Shown here one piece after another: positions 26,516 through 36,200 of a stretch of 64,000 nucleotides of DNA. Every line of letters starts with the position of its first letter. Positions within the stretch are counted from its first letter, which is position 1. The translations under genes were made by a program, and so were the position numbers. The notes beneath the pieces were generated by a model. The model had not been told where the DNA came from and did no database searches. It saw only the letters and a list, made by a program, of their open reading frames with translations. The stretch comes from UBA12077 sp963665525 (GTDB taxonomy: Bacteria; Bacteroidota; Bacteroidia; Bacteroidales; UBA12077): the NCBI GenBank assembly GCA_963665525.1, contig OY762280.1:2542001-2606000 (forward strand). Reading direction: 5' to 3'.

Positions 26516-27340
26516 TTATCGAATCATTTTCATTACCAGTTTATCCACCATTTTAACAGGAAATTTATGAAGGATAACATCAGGTAAAAATTTCCTTCCC
26601 GGTTGGTATCTTGGTCTTATACTACCATTATTCATTACTTTATAGATCAATTTTCCGATTAACTCCGGTGATTCTTCACGCTTGCGGTCTTTATTTATTG
26701 CTAGGCCAAGCATTTTAACTACCTTGGATGTAAACTCACTGTGGTATTTCTTATCGTAATTTTCGAGTATCTTTTTTTGACTGTTCATCATATTCGATTT
26801 GAAAGCTCCGGGAGCAATGCCAACCACTCGAATGCCAACGGTCATCATTTCACGTCGTAAGCTTGATGAAAACGCTTTCATGGCATGCTTGCTCATCATA
26901 TAGGGAGCCCAGAATGGTAGAGTATAATTTTCGCCCTGCGAACTCATGTTAAAGATTACCGGATCATTTTTTGATCTTTTTAATAATGGATAAAAAGCCT
27001 TAACCATAGAAACTGCTCCCCAGACATTTACATTAAAAACAGATTTGAAATAATCCAGATCGCGATCAATTACAGCTCCCCATCCCATTACACCAGCATT
27101 ATTAATCAAGCAATCAACATATTCACTTTCTGATTTAATATAATTGAAAGCCTTTTTTATATCTTCAGACATAGTAACGTCTAAGCGTATAGCTTTTACA
27201 TTCTCCATTTGATTTAGCTCAAGCAGATCTTCTTCTTTTCGAGCACCGGCATAAACCAAATTTCCTTTGGAAGCCAGGTATTGAGTAATTGCTCTCCCAA
27301 TACCTGAACTAGCTCCTGTTATTAAAACTATTCTTTTCAT
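26516..27340 (-). CDS. Short-chain dehydrogenase/reductase (SDR)
   Basis: The 274-residue protein is a classical SDR: cofactor loop VLITGASSGIGRAITQYL, LDVT acidic residue, NNAGVMGWGAV, catalytic Ser in FNMSSQGENYTLPFWAPYMMSKHAMK with Tyr-x3-Lys as YMMSK, and a PG motif (GIAPGAFKSNMM). The catalytic Tyr and Lys are intact. It oxidises or reduces an alcohol/ketone with NAD(P)H; TGAS and the Arg/Lys content after the first strand (GARKEEDL) suggest NADP. The C-terminal basic extension (RPRYQPGRKFLPDVILHKF) is common in SDRs acting on lipid-like or retinol-like substrates. It is the second gene of the sigma-54 operon. Confidence 0.92.
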   Translation of the reverse strand: MKRIVLITGASSGIGRAITQYLASKGNLVYAGARKEEDLLELNQMENVKAIRLDVTMSEDIKKAFNYIKSESEYVDCLINNAGVMGWGAVIDRDLDYFKSVFNVNVWGAVSMVKAFYPLLKRSKNDPVIFNMSSQGENYTLPFWAPYMMSKHAMKAFSSSLRREMMTVGIRVVGIAPGAFKSNMMNSQKKILENYDKKYHSEFTSKVVKMLGLAINKDRKREESPELIGKLIYKVMNNGSIRPRYQPGRKFLPDVILHKFPVKMVDKLVMKMIR

Positions 27341-27358
27341 GATTAGTATTTTTGTTGA

Positions 27359-27931
27359 TTAAAACCAATTAAAACCAATTAAAAAATCTATGGCATTACT
27401 TTGTCTGGTTATTCCTTCAACTTCGTAATTACCATATAAATACCTTGCTTGTATATCTATTGAAAATCTATTTTTTCTAAAAATTTCATAACCTGCACCA
27501 ATGCTCAAAGCAGTTCCGAAATAAAAATCAGGATCATCGTTTTCCGTATCGTAAAAAGGTGGCATATCCATAGCCAGTCCTGCACCTGCGAATCCCCAGA
27601 ATTTATTGGTAAACCAGTGTTGCGCTCCAACTAAGGAAGCTTCAAAAGCCCTGGTTTCTGCGTTTTGTTTATGTCCTCCACTAGGTACATGCAAACAAAT
27701 AGCGGTTTGCGGGCTTAACATATATCCTAATTTTAAATTTAGGACCGACATTTTCCCATAAGTTACCTGGCTTGCCCCTTCATCTTTTTGAATAAGAGTT
27801 CCTCCTCCAATGGCACAACCGAAAATAAAACCACTTCTCTCTTGTATTTCTTGAGCATTTACAACAGTAGTAAGAAGTAATGCTAATACTGCTAATTGTA
27901 GCTTGTTTATTTTTGTATTCTTTGACATCAT
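27359..27931 (-). CDS. Outer-membrane beta-barrel protein, first gene of the sigma-54 operon
   Basis: The 190-residue product begins with MM (27931 or 27928) and a signal peptide ending TVVNAQ. The mature part is built from alternating amphipathic strands (VLNLKLGYMLSPQTAICLHV, FWGFAGAGLAMDMPPF, ALSIGAGYEIFRKNRFSIDIQARYLYG) and ends IDFLIGFNWF with a C-terminal aromatic, as in small 8-strand OmpW/OmpX-type barrels. Such proteins often pass hydrophobic molecules or serve in stress defence. It is directly preceded by a -24/-12 promoter, so it leads the operon. Confidence 0.8.
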   Translation of the reverse strand: MMSKNTKINKLQLAVLALLLTTVVNAQEIQERSGFIFGCAIGGGTLIQKDEGASQVTYGKMSVLNLKLGYMLSPQTAICLHVPSGGHKQNAETRAFEASLVGAQHWFTNKFWGFAGAGLAMDMPPFYDTENDDPDFYFGTALSIGAGYEIFRKNRFSIDIQARYLYGNYEVEGITRQSNAIDFLIGFNWF

Positions 27932-27965
27932 TGATTATTTTTGTTATTCATTCTGAACAACTCAA

Positions 27966-27982
27966 ACCAATGTAAATGCCAA
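27966..27982 (-). promoter_or_regulatory. Sigma-54 (-24/-12) promoter
   Basis: Minus-strand TTGGCATTTACATTGGT matches the YTGGCACGnnnnTTGCW consensus: TTGGCA at -24 and TTG at -12 with correct 12-base spacing between the two G positions. The predicted start is near 27956, 25 bases before the first ATG. It lies between the enhancer-binding-protein gene and the operon. Confidence 0.8.
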
Positions 27983-28050
27983 AAATTATAACACTCTCTT
28001 ATTGTGCTATTTAGGTAAGTTATTTGTATTTTATTAGGATTAGGTTATTT

Positions 28051-28080
28051 ATGATATTTCATAAAATTATGAAATACCAT
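28051..28080. promoter_or_regulatory. Palindromic upstream activator site for the sigma-54 operon
   Basis: ATGATATTTCATA (28051-28063), spacer AAAT, TATGAAATACCAT (28068-28080): 12 of 13 positions pair. It is centred about 110 bases upstream of the predicted transcription start, the usual enhancer position, and lies just outside the stop codon of the enhancer-binding-protein gene. Confidence 0.75.
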
Positions 28081-28084
28081 AAAA

Positions 28085-29881
28085 TTACGGGCGGGAAATT
28101 CCCAGTTTTTTCATTCGGGAAACTAAGGTTTGTGGATTTATTTTTAAAATACTTGCGGCTCCATTTTGTCCGCTAACACGCCAATTTGTTTGTTCAAGAA
28201 CATGTACAATATGATTGCGCTCCATATCCTCCATAGAAGAAATATCTTTGGTAGAAGGATCAGATCCTGATATAAACCAATCGCCAATCATAAGTTTACT
28301 TTGAGGAGAAATGATTATGGCGCGCTCAATAATATTTTCCAGTTCACGAATATTTCCAGGCCAATGATATGACATCAAGGTGTCAATAGCCTTTTGTGGA
28401 ATGTTTTTGATATTTCTTCCAATTTTCGCAGCATACTTATTTACGAAATGATGTACTAAAACAGGAATATCTTCTTTTCTATCTCTAAGCGGTGGCAAGT
28501 TTAAAGGAAATACATTTAACCTAAAATAAAGGTCTTCTCTAAAGTTTCCATCTTCTACTTCCTTTTTCAAATCTCTATTGGTGGCTGCAATAACCCTAAC
28601 ATCCACCTTAAATGTTTTTGGATTACCTAAACGTTCAAATTCACCTTCTTGGAGAACTCGTAGTAATTTCACTTGCAAATCAACGGGTAATTCTCCTATT
28701 TCATCCAAGAAAATTGTACCACCATCAGCTAACTCAAAACGACCAATCTTTTTCTCAAAAGCACCGGTAAATGCTCCTTTCTCGTGTCCGAAAAGTTCAC
28801 TCTCAATCAATTCGGCATGTAGAGCAGCACAATTAACTTTTACCAAAGGTCTTTTACCTCTATTGCTTATATTATGAATAGCTCGAGCAATTAGCTCTTT
28901 CCCTGTTCCGGTTTCACCCAAAATTAAAACTGTTGCATCTGTTGATGATACTTGCTCAACTTGCTTTAATACTTTATTTAATTTAGGACTTTGTGTTACT
29001 ATCTCATCAAAATTATTAGAAAGTTTTATTTCCTGCTGTAAATAAACATTCTCATCTTGCAATTGATCCTTTAGTCGTTGAACTTCTTCCAAGGCTTCTT
29101 TAATCTTTTTTTCGTCCTTTTTGCGTTTTGTAATATCCTGCGTAACACCAATTATCCTAGATACATTATCCTTATCGTTTTTTAAAGGGATCAGCCTGGT
29201 ATAAAAGTGTTTTAGTTCATCAGACAACTTTATGTTCTCTTCATAATCAATCATTATTTTTTCATCAACACATTTTCTATAGTGTTTAAATATTCTGTCG
29301 GTTATTTCATTTGGAAAGATATCATCAACATATTTACCTTTTACATCTTCATTTTTTAGCCCAATAACTTTTTCTTCTGCCGGATTAAATCCAGCAAACT
29401 TAAATCTCTTATCATCGGTCACATCAAGTATAAAAATTAAATCAGAGATGTTATCATGGAGACTTTTATAATATTCTTTACTTTCTTGTAATTTTTTCTC
29501 CGCTATTTTTCGATCTGAAATATCTCTTAAAAAGCTACATGAGTATTCGGTCCCTTCAAAAACAATAAAATTTTGCGAAGCTTCAATTGGAATAAACTTG
29601 CCCTCTTTTGACATCTGAAGTTTTTCAAATATCAAATGCTTTTCCTTTTTCAAAATATTCCATCGTTCTCGCCAAAAATCCAGATTTTCCCCAGGATTTA
29701 AATTGAAAGCCTTTTTACCAATTATTTCTTCAGGTTTAAACCCAAGTAAATCATAAACTGCATCGTTTATATAATGAATTACACCTTCAGAATCAATCCA
29801 TAAAACGACATCATTGGAGCTTTCTATAGTATAAGAAGCCAATCGTTGAAATTTCTCGAATGTAATTTTATCATTTCCCAT
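28085..29881 (-). CDS. Sigma-54-dependent transcriptional regulator with two PAS domains
   Basis: The 598-residue protein has two PAS domains (residues about 12-130: VVLWIDSEGVIHYINDAVYDLLGF; 140-260: DLIFILDVTDDKRFKFAGFNPAEEK), a coiled coil (about 260-295), an AAA+ domain with Walker A GETGTGKE, the sigma-54-contacting loop GAFTGAF, Walker B GGTIFLDEIGELP and an R-finger region, and a C-terminal Fis-type helix-turn-helix (GAASILKINPQTLVSRMKKLGI). It has no receiver domain, so it senses a ligand or redox state through PAS rather than phosphorylation. The operon it most likely drives starts 130 bases downstream of its stop, behind a -24/-12 promoter. Confidence 0.95.
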   Translation of the reverse strand: MGNDKITFEKFQRLASYTIESSNDVVLWIDSEGVIHYINDAVYDLLGFKPEEIIGKKAFNLNPGENLDFWRERWNILKKEKHLIFEKLQMSKEGKFIPIEASQNFIVFEGTEYSCSFLRDISDRKIAEKKLQESKEYYKSLHDNISDLIFILDVTDDKRFKFAGFNPAEEKVIGLKNEDVKGKYVDDIFPNEITDRIFKHYRKCVDEKIMIDYEENIKLSDELKHFYTRLIPLKNDKDNVSRIIGVTQDITKRKKDEKKIKEALEEVQRLKDQLQDENVYLQQEIKLSNNFDEIVTQSPKLNKVLKQVEQVSSTDATVLILGETGTGKELIARAIHNISNRGKRPLVKVNCAALHAELIESELFGHEKGAFTGAFEKKIGRFELADGGTIFLDEIGELPVDLQVKLLRVLQEGEFERLGNPKTFKVDVRVIAATNRDLKKEVEDGNFREDLYFRLNVFPLNLPPLRDRKEDIPVLVHHFVNKYAAKIGRNIKNIPQKAIDTLMSYHWPGNIRELENIIERAIIISPQSKLMIGDWFISGSDPSTKDISSMEDMERNHIVHVLEQTNWRVSGQNGAASILKINPQTLVSRMKKLGISRP

Positions 29882-29947
29882 ACTTTAAAAATATAAATAA
29901 TGCATCTTAAATTCCAGACTTATCTTAAATTACCTTCTATTTTTATC

Positions 29948-29955
29948 TATTTTTG
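29948..29955 (+). promoter_or_regulatory. -7 promoter element (TATTTTTG)
   Basis: TATTTTTG fits TAnnTTTG and lies 15 bases before the preferred ATG of the binding-protein gene. It also covers an alternative TTG start at 29953, arguing against that start. Confidence 0.45.
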
Positions 29956-29970
29956 TGTAAAAGCTATTTT

Positions 29971-31599
29971 ATGCGAATCAATCATTTATTTGTTTTTCTA
30001 CTTGTTATTATATCTTTTTCTTGTAACGAAAAGAAAAAACATACTAATAAAACAGTCTTTCGTTACAACGAATCCAAAGGAATTTCGACTTTAGATCCTG
30101 CGTTTGCCAAAAGTCAGGTCTTAATATGGCCAACCATGCAACTTTTCAATGGATTAGTTCAAATGGATAAAGATTTAAACATTAAACCTTGTATAGCTAA
30201 ATATTGGCATATCAACAATGAAGGAAAAACTTACAAGTTCATTCTAAGAAATGATGTTTACTTTCATGATCATGATCTTTTTGAGAATGGTAAGGGACGA
30301 AAAGTTAATGCATATGACTTTGAATATAGCCTTAATAGAATTATTGATCCCAAAACGGCTTCACCAGGAGCTTGGATTTTTAACTCAGTCGAAAAAAATG
30401 GAATAAAAGCTCTAAACGATAGCCTAATACAAATTACTCTTAAAAATCCCTTCCCGGCCTTTTTAGGACTACTTACCATGCAATACTGTTCAGTAGTTCC
30501 AAAAGAGATTGTTGAATTCTATGGTGTTGATTTTAGAAATCATCCTGTTGGAACAGGACCATTTCAATTTAAACTCTGGAAAGAAAATGAAAAATTAGTA
30601 TTCGTTAAAAATCCAAATTATTTTGAAAAAGATAGTTCCGGAAAATTTTTACCCTATCTTGATGCTATCTCTATTACATTTATAAACGATAAACAATCAG
30701 AATTTTTAGAGTTCTTAAGCGGGAATCTTGATTTTATATCAGGATTAAATCCGGCAAACAAAGATGAACTTATTACTAAAAATGGCAACTTAAATCCAAA
30801 ATACAATGACCAGTTTAAAATGATCAATCAGCCCTATTTAAATACAGAATATCTTGGTTTCTTAACAGATAAATCAAAAATGAGCAACAAGTCATGTCCT
30901 GTTTTAAATAAGAGAATAAGGCAAGCGATTAACTATGGCTTCGATCGTAAAAAAATGATGAAATATTTAAGAAACAATATTGGATATCCTGCAATCAATG
31001 GATTTATTCCTAAAGGACTACCATCATACTCTGAACAATTTATTGGATACGAATTTAATCCTGATAAAACCAGGAACTTATTAACTGAAGCAGGATTTCC
31101 TAATGGAGAAGGTTTATCTCCCATAACTTTAACTACTACTGCAGATTATCTTGATTTATGCGAATACATTCAACAGCAACTATCTCAATTTGGGATTGAA
31201 ATTATTATTGATGTAAACACTGGGGCTACCTTTCGAAATATGGTTGCAAACTCGAAATTAGAATTTTTCAGAGGATCATGGATAGCAGATTACCCTGATG
31301 GAGAAAATTATTTAGCATTATTCTACAGCAAAAATTTTAGTCCTAATGGGCCAAACTACACACATTATTCCAATCCAGAATACGATAAGTTATATGAACA
31401 AGCCATGCTTAAAGTGGATGAGAAAAAAAGACAGGTTTTATATCAAAAAATGAATGCTATAATTATAGATGATGCCGTTGTTGTTCCTTTATATTATGAT
31501 GAAGTTGTTCGATTCGTAAAAAATAATATCAAAGGATTTGAAAGTAATCCAATGAATTTACTGAATCTAAAATATGTTAAAATAAAATCTAATCAATGA
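29971..31599 (+). CDS. Peptide-type ABC transporter substrate-binding lipoprotein (SBP family 5)
   Basis: From the ATG at 29971 the protein has about 542 residues with a lipobox (VIISFSC). It is an oligopeptide/nickel-type periplasmic binding protein: FRYNESKGISTLDPAFAKSQ, YKFILRNDVYFHDHDLF, VNAYDFEYSLNRIIDPKT, NHPVGTGPFQFKLWKENEKLVFVKNPNYF, and the C-terminal VVPLYYDEVVRFVK. Such proteins hand peptides to a DppBCDF-like importer, but no permease genes are present here. It overlaps the next kinase gene by four bases (ATGA), so the two are translationally coupled. Together they hint at uptake and reuse of a peptide-sugar such as muropeptide, which is inference. Confidence 0.88.
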   Translation: MRINHLFVFLLVIISFSCNEKKKHTNKTVFRYNESKGISTLDPAFAKSQVLIWPTMQLFNGLVQMDKDLNIKPCIAKYWHINNEGKTYKFILRNDVYFHDHDLFENGKGRKVNAYDFEYSLNRIIDPKTASPGAWIFNSVEKNGIKALNDSLIQITLKNPFPAFLGLLTMQYCSVVPKEIVEFYGVDFRNHPVGTGPFQFKLWKENEKLVFVKNPNYFEKDSSGKFLPYLDAISITFINDKQSEFLEFLSGNLDFISGLNPANKDELITKNGNLNPKYNDQFKMINQPYLNTEYLGFLTDKSKMSNKSCPVLNKRIRQAINYGFDRKKMMKYLRNNIGYPAINGFIPKGLPSYSEQFIGYEFNPDKTRNLLTEAGFPNGEGLSPITLTTTADYLDLCEYIQQQLSQFGIEIIIDVNTGATFRNMVANSKLEFFRGSWIADYPDGENYLALFYSKNFSPNGPNYTHYSNPEYDKLYEQAMLKVDEKKRQVLYQKMNAIIIDDAVVVPLYYDEVVRFVKNNIKGFESNPMNLLNLKYVKIKSNQ

Positions 31600-32441
31600 T
31601 ACTTATTGCCGATAGTGGGTCTACAAATACAGACTGGGTTATTATAAATAATAATGAGCAAGTATATTCTTTTACAACAATAGGATTAAATCCTTATTTT
31701 ACAACATGTCATGAAATAAAATCAGAACTTGATTTACATTTTCCCAAAAATATAAACCCTGAAAATATAAGACACACCTATTTCTACGGTTCAGGATGTT
31801 CTCCTCAAAAAAATAAACAACTGATCATCGATTGTTTAAAAACGTATTTTATAAATTCAGTTATTGAAGTAGACACAGACCTATTAGCTGCTGCACGTGC
31901 TCTTTTTAGTAACAAAAATGGCATCATAGTTATTCTTGGAACAGGAGCAAACACTGGATTCTACGATGGTAAGAATATTACTCAAAACATTCCTTCTCTT
32001 GGATATGCTTTAGGAGATGAAGGTGGTGGTGATTATTTAGGAAAACTATTTATAAGCGAATTATTGTATGGTAATATTCCTGTAGATATTGAAAAGAAAT
32101 TTAGAGAAATCTGCATGTTAGATAATCAACAGATATTAACTCATCTTTATAAAGAACCTAAACCAAATCATTTTTTAGCATCGTTCTGTGAATTTATTCA
32201 TAAATATCAAAACAATAAGTTTATCAACAATCTAATTTTAAAGTCATTCACTGATTTATTTGAAAAACACATAACAAAATATCAGCATCAAAATATTTAT
32301 ACAATTAGCGTAATAGGCTCTATTGGTTATTATTTTAAAGAACAGTTACACCATGTTGCACAGAAGTATAATTATAAAATTGATCGAATAGAAAAAACCC
32401 CAATTCAAGATCTCATAGAATTTCACATTCAAAATATTTAA
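31596..32441 (+). CDS. BadF/BadG-type ATPase, probable N-acetylglucosamine/muramic acid kinase
   Basis: The 281-residue protein belongs to the ASKHA superfamily: phosphate-1 loop LIADSGSTNTDWVI, phosphate-2 GIIVILGTGANTGFYDG, and GYALGDEGGGDYLGK, a signature of BadF/BadG-family sugar kinases (N-acetylglucosamine kinase type). It phosphorylates an amino sugar with ATP in the cytosol. Its ATG overlaps the stop of the peptide-binding lipoprotein gene by four bases. The pairing suggests salvage of cell-wall fragments. Substrate assignment to GlcNAc or MurNAc follows family knowledge and is not shown by residues here. Confidence 0.85.
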   Translation: MILIADSGSTNTDWVIINNNEQVYSFTTIGLNPYFTTCHEIKSELDLHFPKNINPENIRHTYFYGSGCSPQKNKQLIIDCLKTYFINSVIEVDTDLLAAARALFSNKNGIIVILGTGANTGFYDGKNITQNIPSLGYALGDEGGGDYLGKLFISELLYGNIPVDIEKKFREICMLDNQQILTHLYKEPKPNHFLASFCEFIHKYQNNKFINNLILKSFTDLFEKHITKYQHQNIYTISVIGSIGYYFKEQLHHVAQKYNYKIDRIEKTPIQDLIEFHIQNI

Positions 32442-32452
32442 CTTATTCTTGT

Positions 32453-32483
32453 TTTGATATCTTTTTTTTATCGACTATCTTTA
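32453..32483 (+). promoter_or_regulatory. Promoter of the LytTR two-component operon
   Basis: TTTG (32453-32456), 19 bases, TATCTTTA (32476-32483): matches TTTG-N19-TAnnTTTG except the last base. It lies 29 bases before the response-regulator ATG. Confidence 0.6.
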
Positions 32484-32512
32484 AATTAGCAATCTTAATT
32501 AAAATACCTTGA

Positions 32513-33268
32513 ATGAGAACCTGTATAATTATTGATGATGAAAAAAATGCTCGTGAAACTTTAGCAAAAATCATAGAGCGATATTTTAGTGATAAAATAC
32601 AAATACTACAACTATCCGACTCGGTTAAAGAAGGAGTGTTTGCAATAAATAAGTTTAGACCCGACCTTGTTTTTCTGGATGTTGAAATGCCTGAAGAGAA
32701 CGGTTTTAAACTTTTCGATTATTTTGATATTTATGATTTTGAAGTTATTTTTACTACAGCCTATAAACAATATGCTATTGATGCCATTAAATTTGCTGCT
32801 TTAGATTATCTTTTAAAACCAATTAATTATATTGATTTAAGGGATGTTTTGGTTCGGTTGGAAAAGAAAAAAAACAAATCATCCAATACAGAACAAATAG
32901 AAGCTTTTTTAAATAACATTAATAGCGACTCAGGCAATTTCAATAAAATTGCCTTACCAACAATGGATGGATTCCAGTTGGAGAAAGTAAATAATATTGT
33001 GTACTGTCAGGCAGAAGAAAATTACTGTAAAATATTTACCAATCGTAATGAAGCTATTCTAGTTGCCCGTACATTAAAGAATATTGAGGAGCTCCTTCCT
33101 GAAGAATTATTTTTTAGAATACACAAATCGCATCTGGTAAATATGAATTATATTAAGTCATATACCAAAACAGACGGATACAAAATAAAATTAGAAAATG
33201 GTGTTGAGCTGGATGTGGCAACACGACGAAATGAAGAATTTTTAAAAGCACTAACAAAAAGACAATAG
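32513..33268 (+). CDS. LytTR-family response regulator
   Basis: The 251-residue protein has a receiver domain (acidic pair Asp8-Asp9, phosphoacceptor Asp56 in LVFLDVEMPEENG, Lys in DYLLKPIN) and a LytTR DNA-binding domain from about residue 150 (VNNIVYCQAEENYCKIFT, FFRIHKSHLVNMNYIKSYT). LytTR regulators bind direct repeats as dimers and activate transcription. It is encoded 13 bases upstream of a LytS-type kinase with reg_prop repeats, its cognate sensor. Targets are not evident in the window. Confidence 0.94.
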   Translation: MRTCIIIDDEKNARETLAKIIERYFSDKIQILQLSDSVKEGVFAINKFRPDLVFLDVEMPEENGFKLFDYFDIYDFEVIFTTAYKQYAIDAIKFAALDYLLKPINYIDLRDVLVRLEKKKNKSSNTEQIEAFLNNINSDSGNFNKIALPTMDGFQLEKVNNIVYCQAEENYCKIFTNRNEAILVARTLKNIEELLPEELFFRIHKSHLVNMNYIKSYTKTDGYKIKLENGVELDVATRRNEEFLKALTKRQ

Positions 33269-33281
33269 TTCTGTAGGAGTA

Positions 33282-36200
33282 ATGAAAAAAATAATTCTTT
33301 TAACAATTATCCTTTCTGTTTTCTCAATTCAATCATTATTGAGTCAACAACATTACTCCAGAAATTATACTATAAATAATGGCTTACCTGACAACTGTAT
33401 TCATGATATTTATAAAGACAGCAAAGGCTTTTTATGGTTAGGTACCAATGCTGGTCTTGCTCGTTTTGATGGTAAAGAATTTATTACTTATACTTCACAA
33501 GATGGCTTGGCTGGAGATAAAATATGGTCTATAACTGAAAGTGATAATGGTCAAATATGGTTTGGATGCCATGATGGAGGGTTGTCAAAATTTAATGGTT
33601 CTGAGATTGTAACTTACAATGTTGATTCAGGATTAATCTCCAATGAAATAAGAAAGATATACTATTCAACAAATCATCAAATCTTACTAATTGGTGCCGA
33701 AAATGGATTAAGCGTTTTAAAGAATAATAAATTTATTTCTTTTCATAAAAAACTTCATAATATTAATCAGAAACTTCAAGTAAATAGTTTTATTGAAACA
33801 AACGATTATATATATGTATTTACAAATGGAAGTGGTTTATATAAATATACTCCAGATACTGAGAATTTAGTTCGAATACCATCCGATCATCCTTTAAATA
33901 ATCAAATTACTCAGTCAGCATATATTTCCTCCAATAACGATACTTTAATTAATTTTAACCATCGGAGTCTATTTGTTAAAAACAATAAATCATTTTCGAA
34001 GGATTTTGTGGGACTTATTACCGATTATGCAGAGGACGGTAATCATAACATCTGGTTATCTGCCTGGAACAATAATTACATCGAAGCAGGTGGACTTTTT
34101 AAATTAGACAGCCTTGGATTAACAAATTACGAAAGCAAAATTGGGATCGATTCAAAAAACATCTTATCTCTTGAATTCGACAGTAAAGAAAATATCTTAT
34201 GGATTGGAACAAAAGACAGAGGCTTATTCCTTTATCCCATAGCTAACTTTTCTTATTTTAAATCAGAGTATTTTGATTTACCTGAGCTAAACATTATTGA
34301 TTTACGTACAGACTCATTAAATAACTTATGGTTTACAACTACTAGCACAGTTGTTAGGTTAAATACTGATGGAAAGTATGAAATATTTCCTTTTGAAGTA
34401 TTTGAGAAAGAATTCAATTGGTTTGCTAGCCATAAAATGAAATCAAAATACAGCTACTTAAACGATAAAACCGGATCCTACGAAAAATATCAAAGACTTA
34501 TACAATCGGGCACTTATCATTTTTCTAACCCATATAAAAAGCCAAAAGGATTCTACTCTTCAAAAAGCCTATATAAACCATTAAAATATGATGTTCTGGT
34601 TAATAAAAGCCTTACTGAATTTAATAGTGTATTAAGCGACTCAGAAGGAAATATATGGATTGGCAGCAATGTGGGAATTTTTAAAATAGATGAGCAAACA
34701 AAAAAAATAAAATATTTTGATATAGAAGGATGTCAGTTTAATAGATTCTCTTTCAACTCAGAAGGGAAATTATATGCAACCAACTGGTCTGATTTACATA
34801 TATATCCTTATATAGAAAAAAGTTCTGAACATTACATATATAATTACTATGAAGACAATAGCCCTATTAATGTATCTAAAATATTAAGCCTAAAGGAAGA
34901 AATATGGTTTACAAGTTACGACCATGGTATTTTCTGGCAGAAGGATAATTTATTTTATGCATCAAAAAATCAGATTTCCATTAAAAATAGTAGTTTTAAT
35001 GATCTTTGCTATGATAATAAGGGAAACATTATTGCAGGAAGCAATAATGGTGTGATTAAGATTTTTAAACTTGAAAATGACAGTATACATTTGAGATATA
35101 AAATTGATCGAAATGATGATCTAAAAGGAAATAGTATTAGGTTTATAAACTGTACAAATGACAATCAACTAATTGTTGGCACTAATAGAGGACTTAATAT
35201 CATTGATTTGAACCAGCTCTACAACTCTGGCAAGATTTCGATTCAATTCATGAACATTAACAATGGATTCACCGATTATTCTGGAAATTGTTCCTTATTA
35301 CAAGGTGATCATTATTTATGGATTGGTTCAGTAGATAATTTAATCAAAGTAAACCTTCAAGACATTCATAAAAATAATAACATGATGGTTGACTTTTATC
35401 TAAAAAGCATATTAGTAAACAATCAAAATCTTGAGCTTAGAAACTTAAAAGACAAAGATCCCTGGACCAATATCCCAAGAACAATTTTAAAATTTCCTCA
35501 TTACAAAAACTCTTTAACATTTCTGTATGATGCTATTATTTATTTAGACCCGGAAAATATACGTTTTAGTTATAAAATAGATGGTCTAAATGAAAATTGG
35601 TCTAATGAAACAAGAGATCGTAAAATCATACTTCAGAATCTTAAACCAGGAAAATATCGTTTGAGAATTAAAATTCTTAAAACCAACGAACACACTTCGA
35701 ATCAGGAGTTATCAATTAATTTTATAATTCTCAAGCCGCTCTGGTTTAAATGGTGGTTTATGGTATCAAGTGCAATAATTATTTTTTTATTGGTATGGCT
35801 TATCGTAAATCTCAGAACCAAAAACATCAAAAAAAGAGAACGAATTAAGACAGAAATATCTGAAAGAGTGTCTGAGTTTGAAATGAAGGCATTAAGAGCT
35901 CAAATGAACCCACATTTTATTTTTAATGCGATTAATTCTATTCAAAACTACATGTTAGATAATGACCTTGATGCAGCATTAAATTATTTGTCGGATTTTG
36001 CTAAACTCATCCGATTAACACTCGATAATGTTTCCAAAAAAGAAATCCTGTTAGACGATGAACTAAACTATTTAAAATATTACCTAAGCCTAGAACAAAT
36101 GCGGTTTGGTAAAATATTTGAAACTGAAATTATTCTTTCGGTCGAGTGCGAAAACCGAAAGATTATTATTCCTTCAATGATTCTTCAGCCTTATGTTGAA

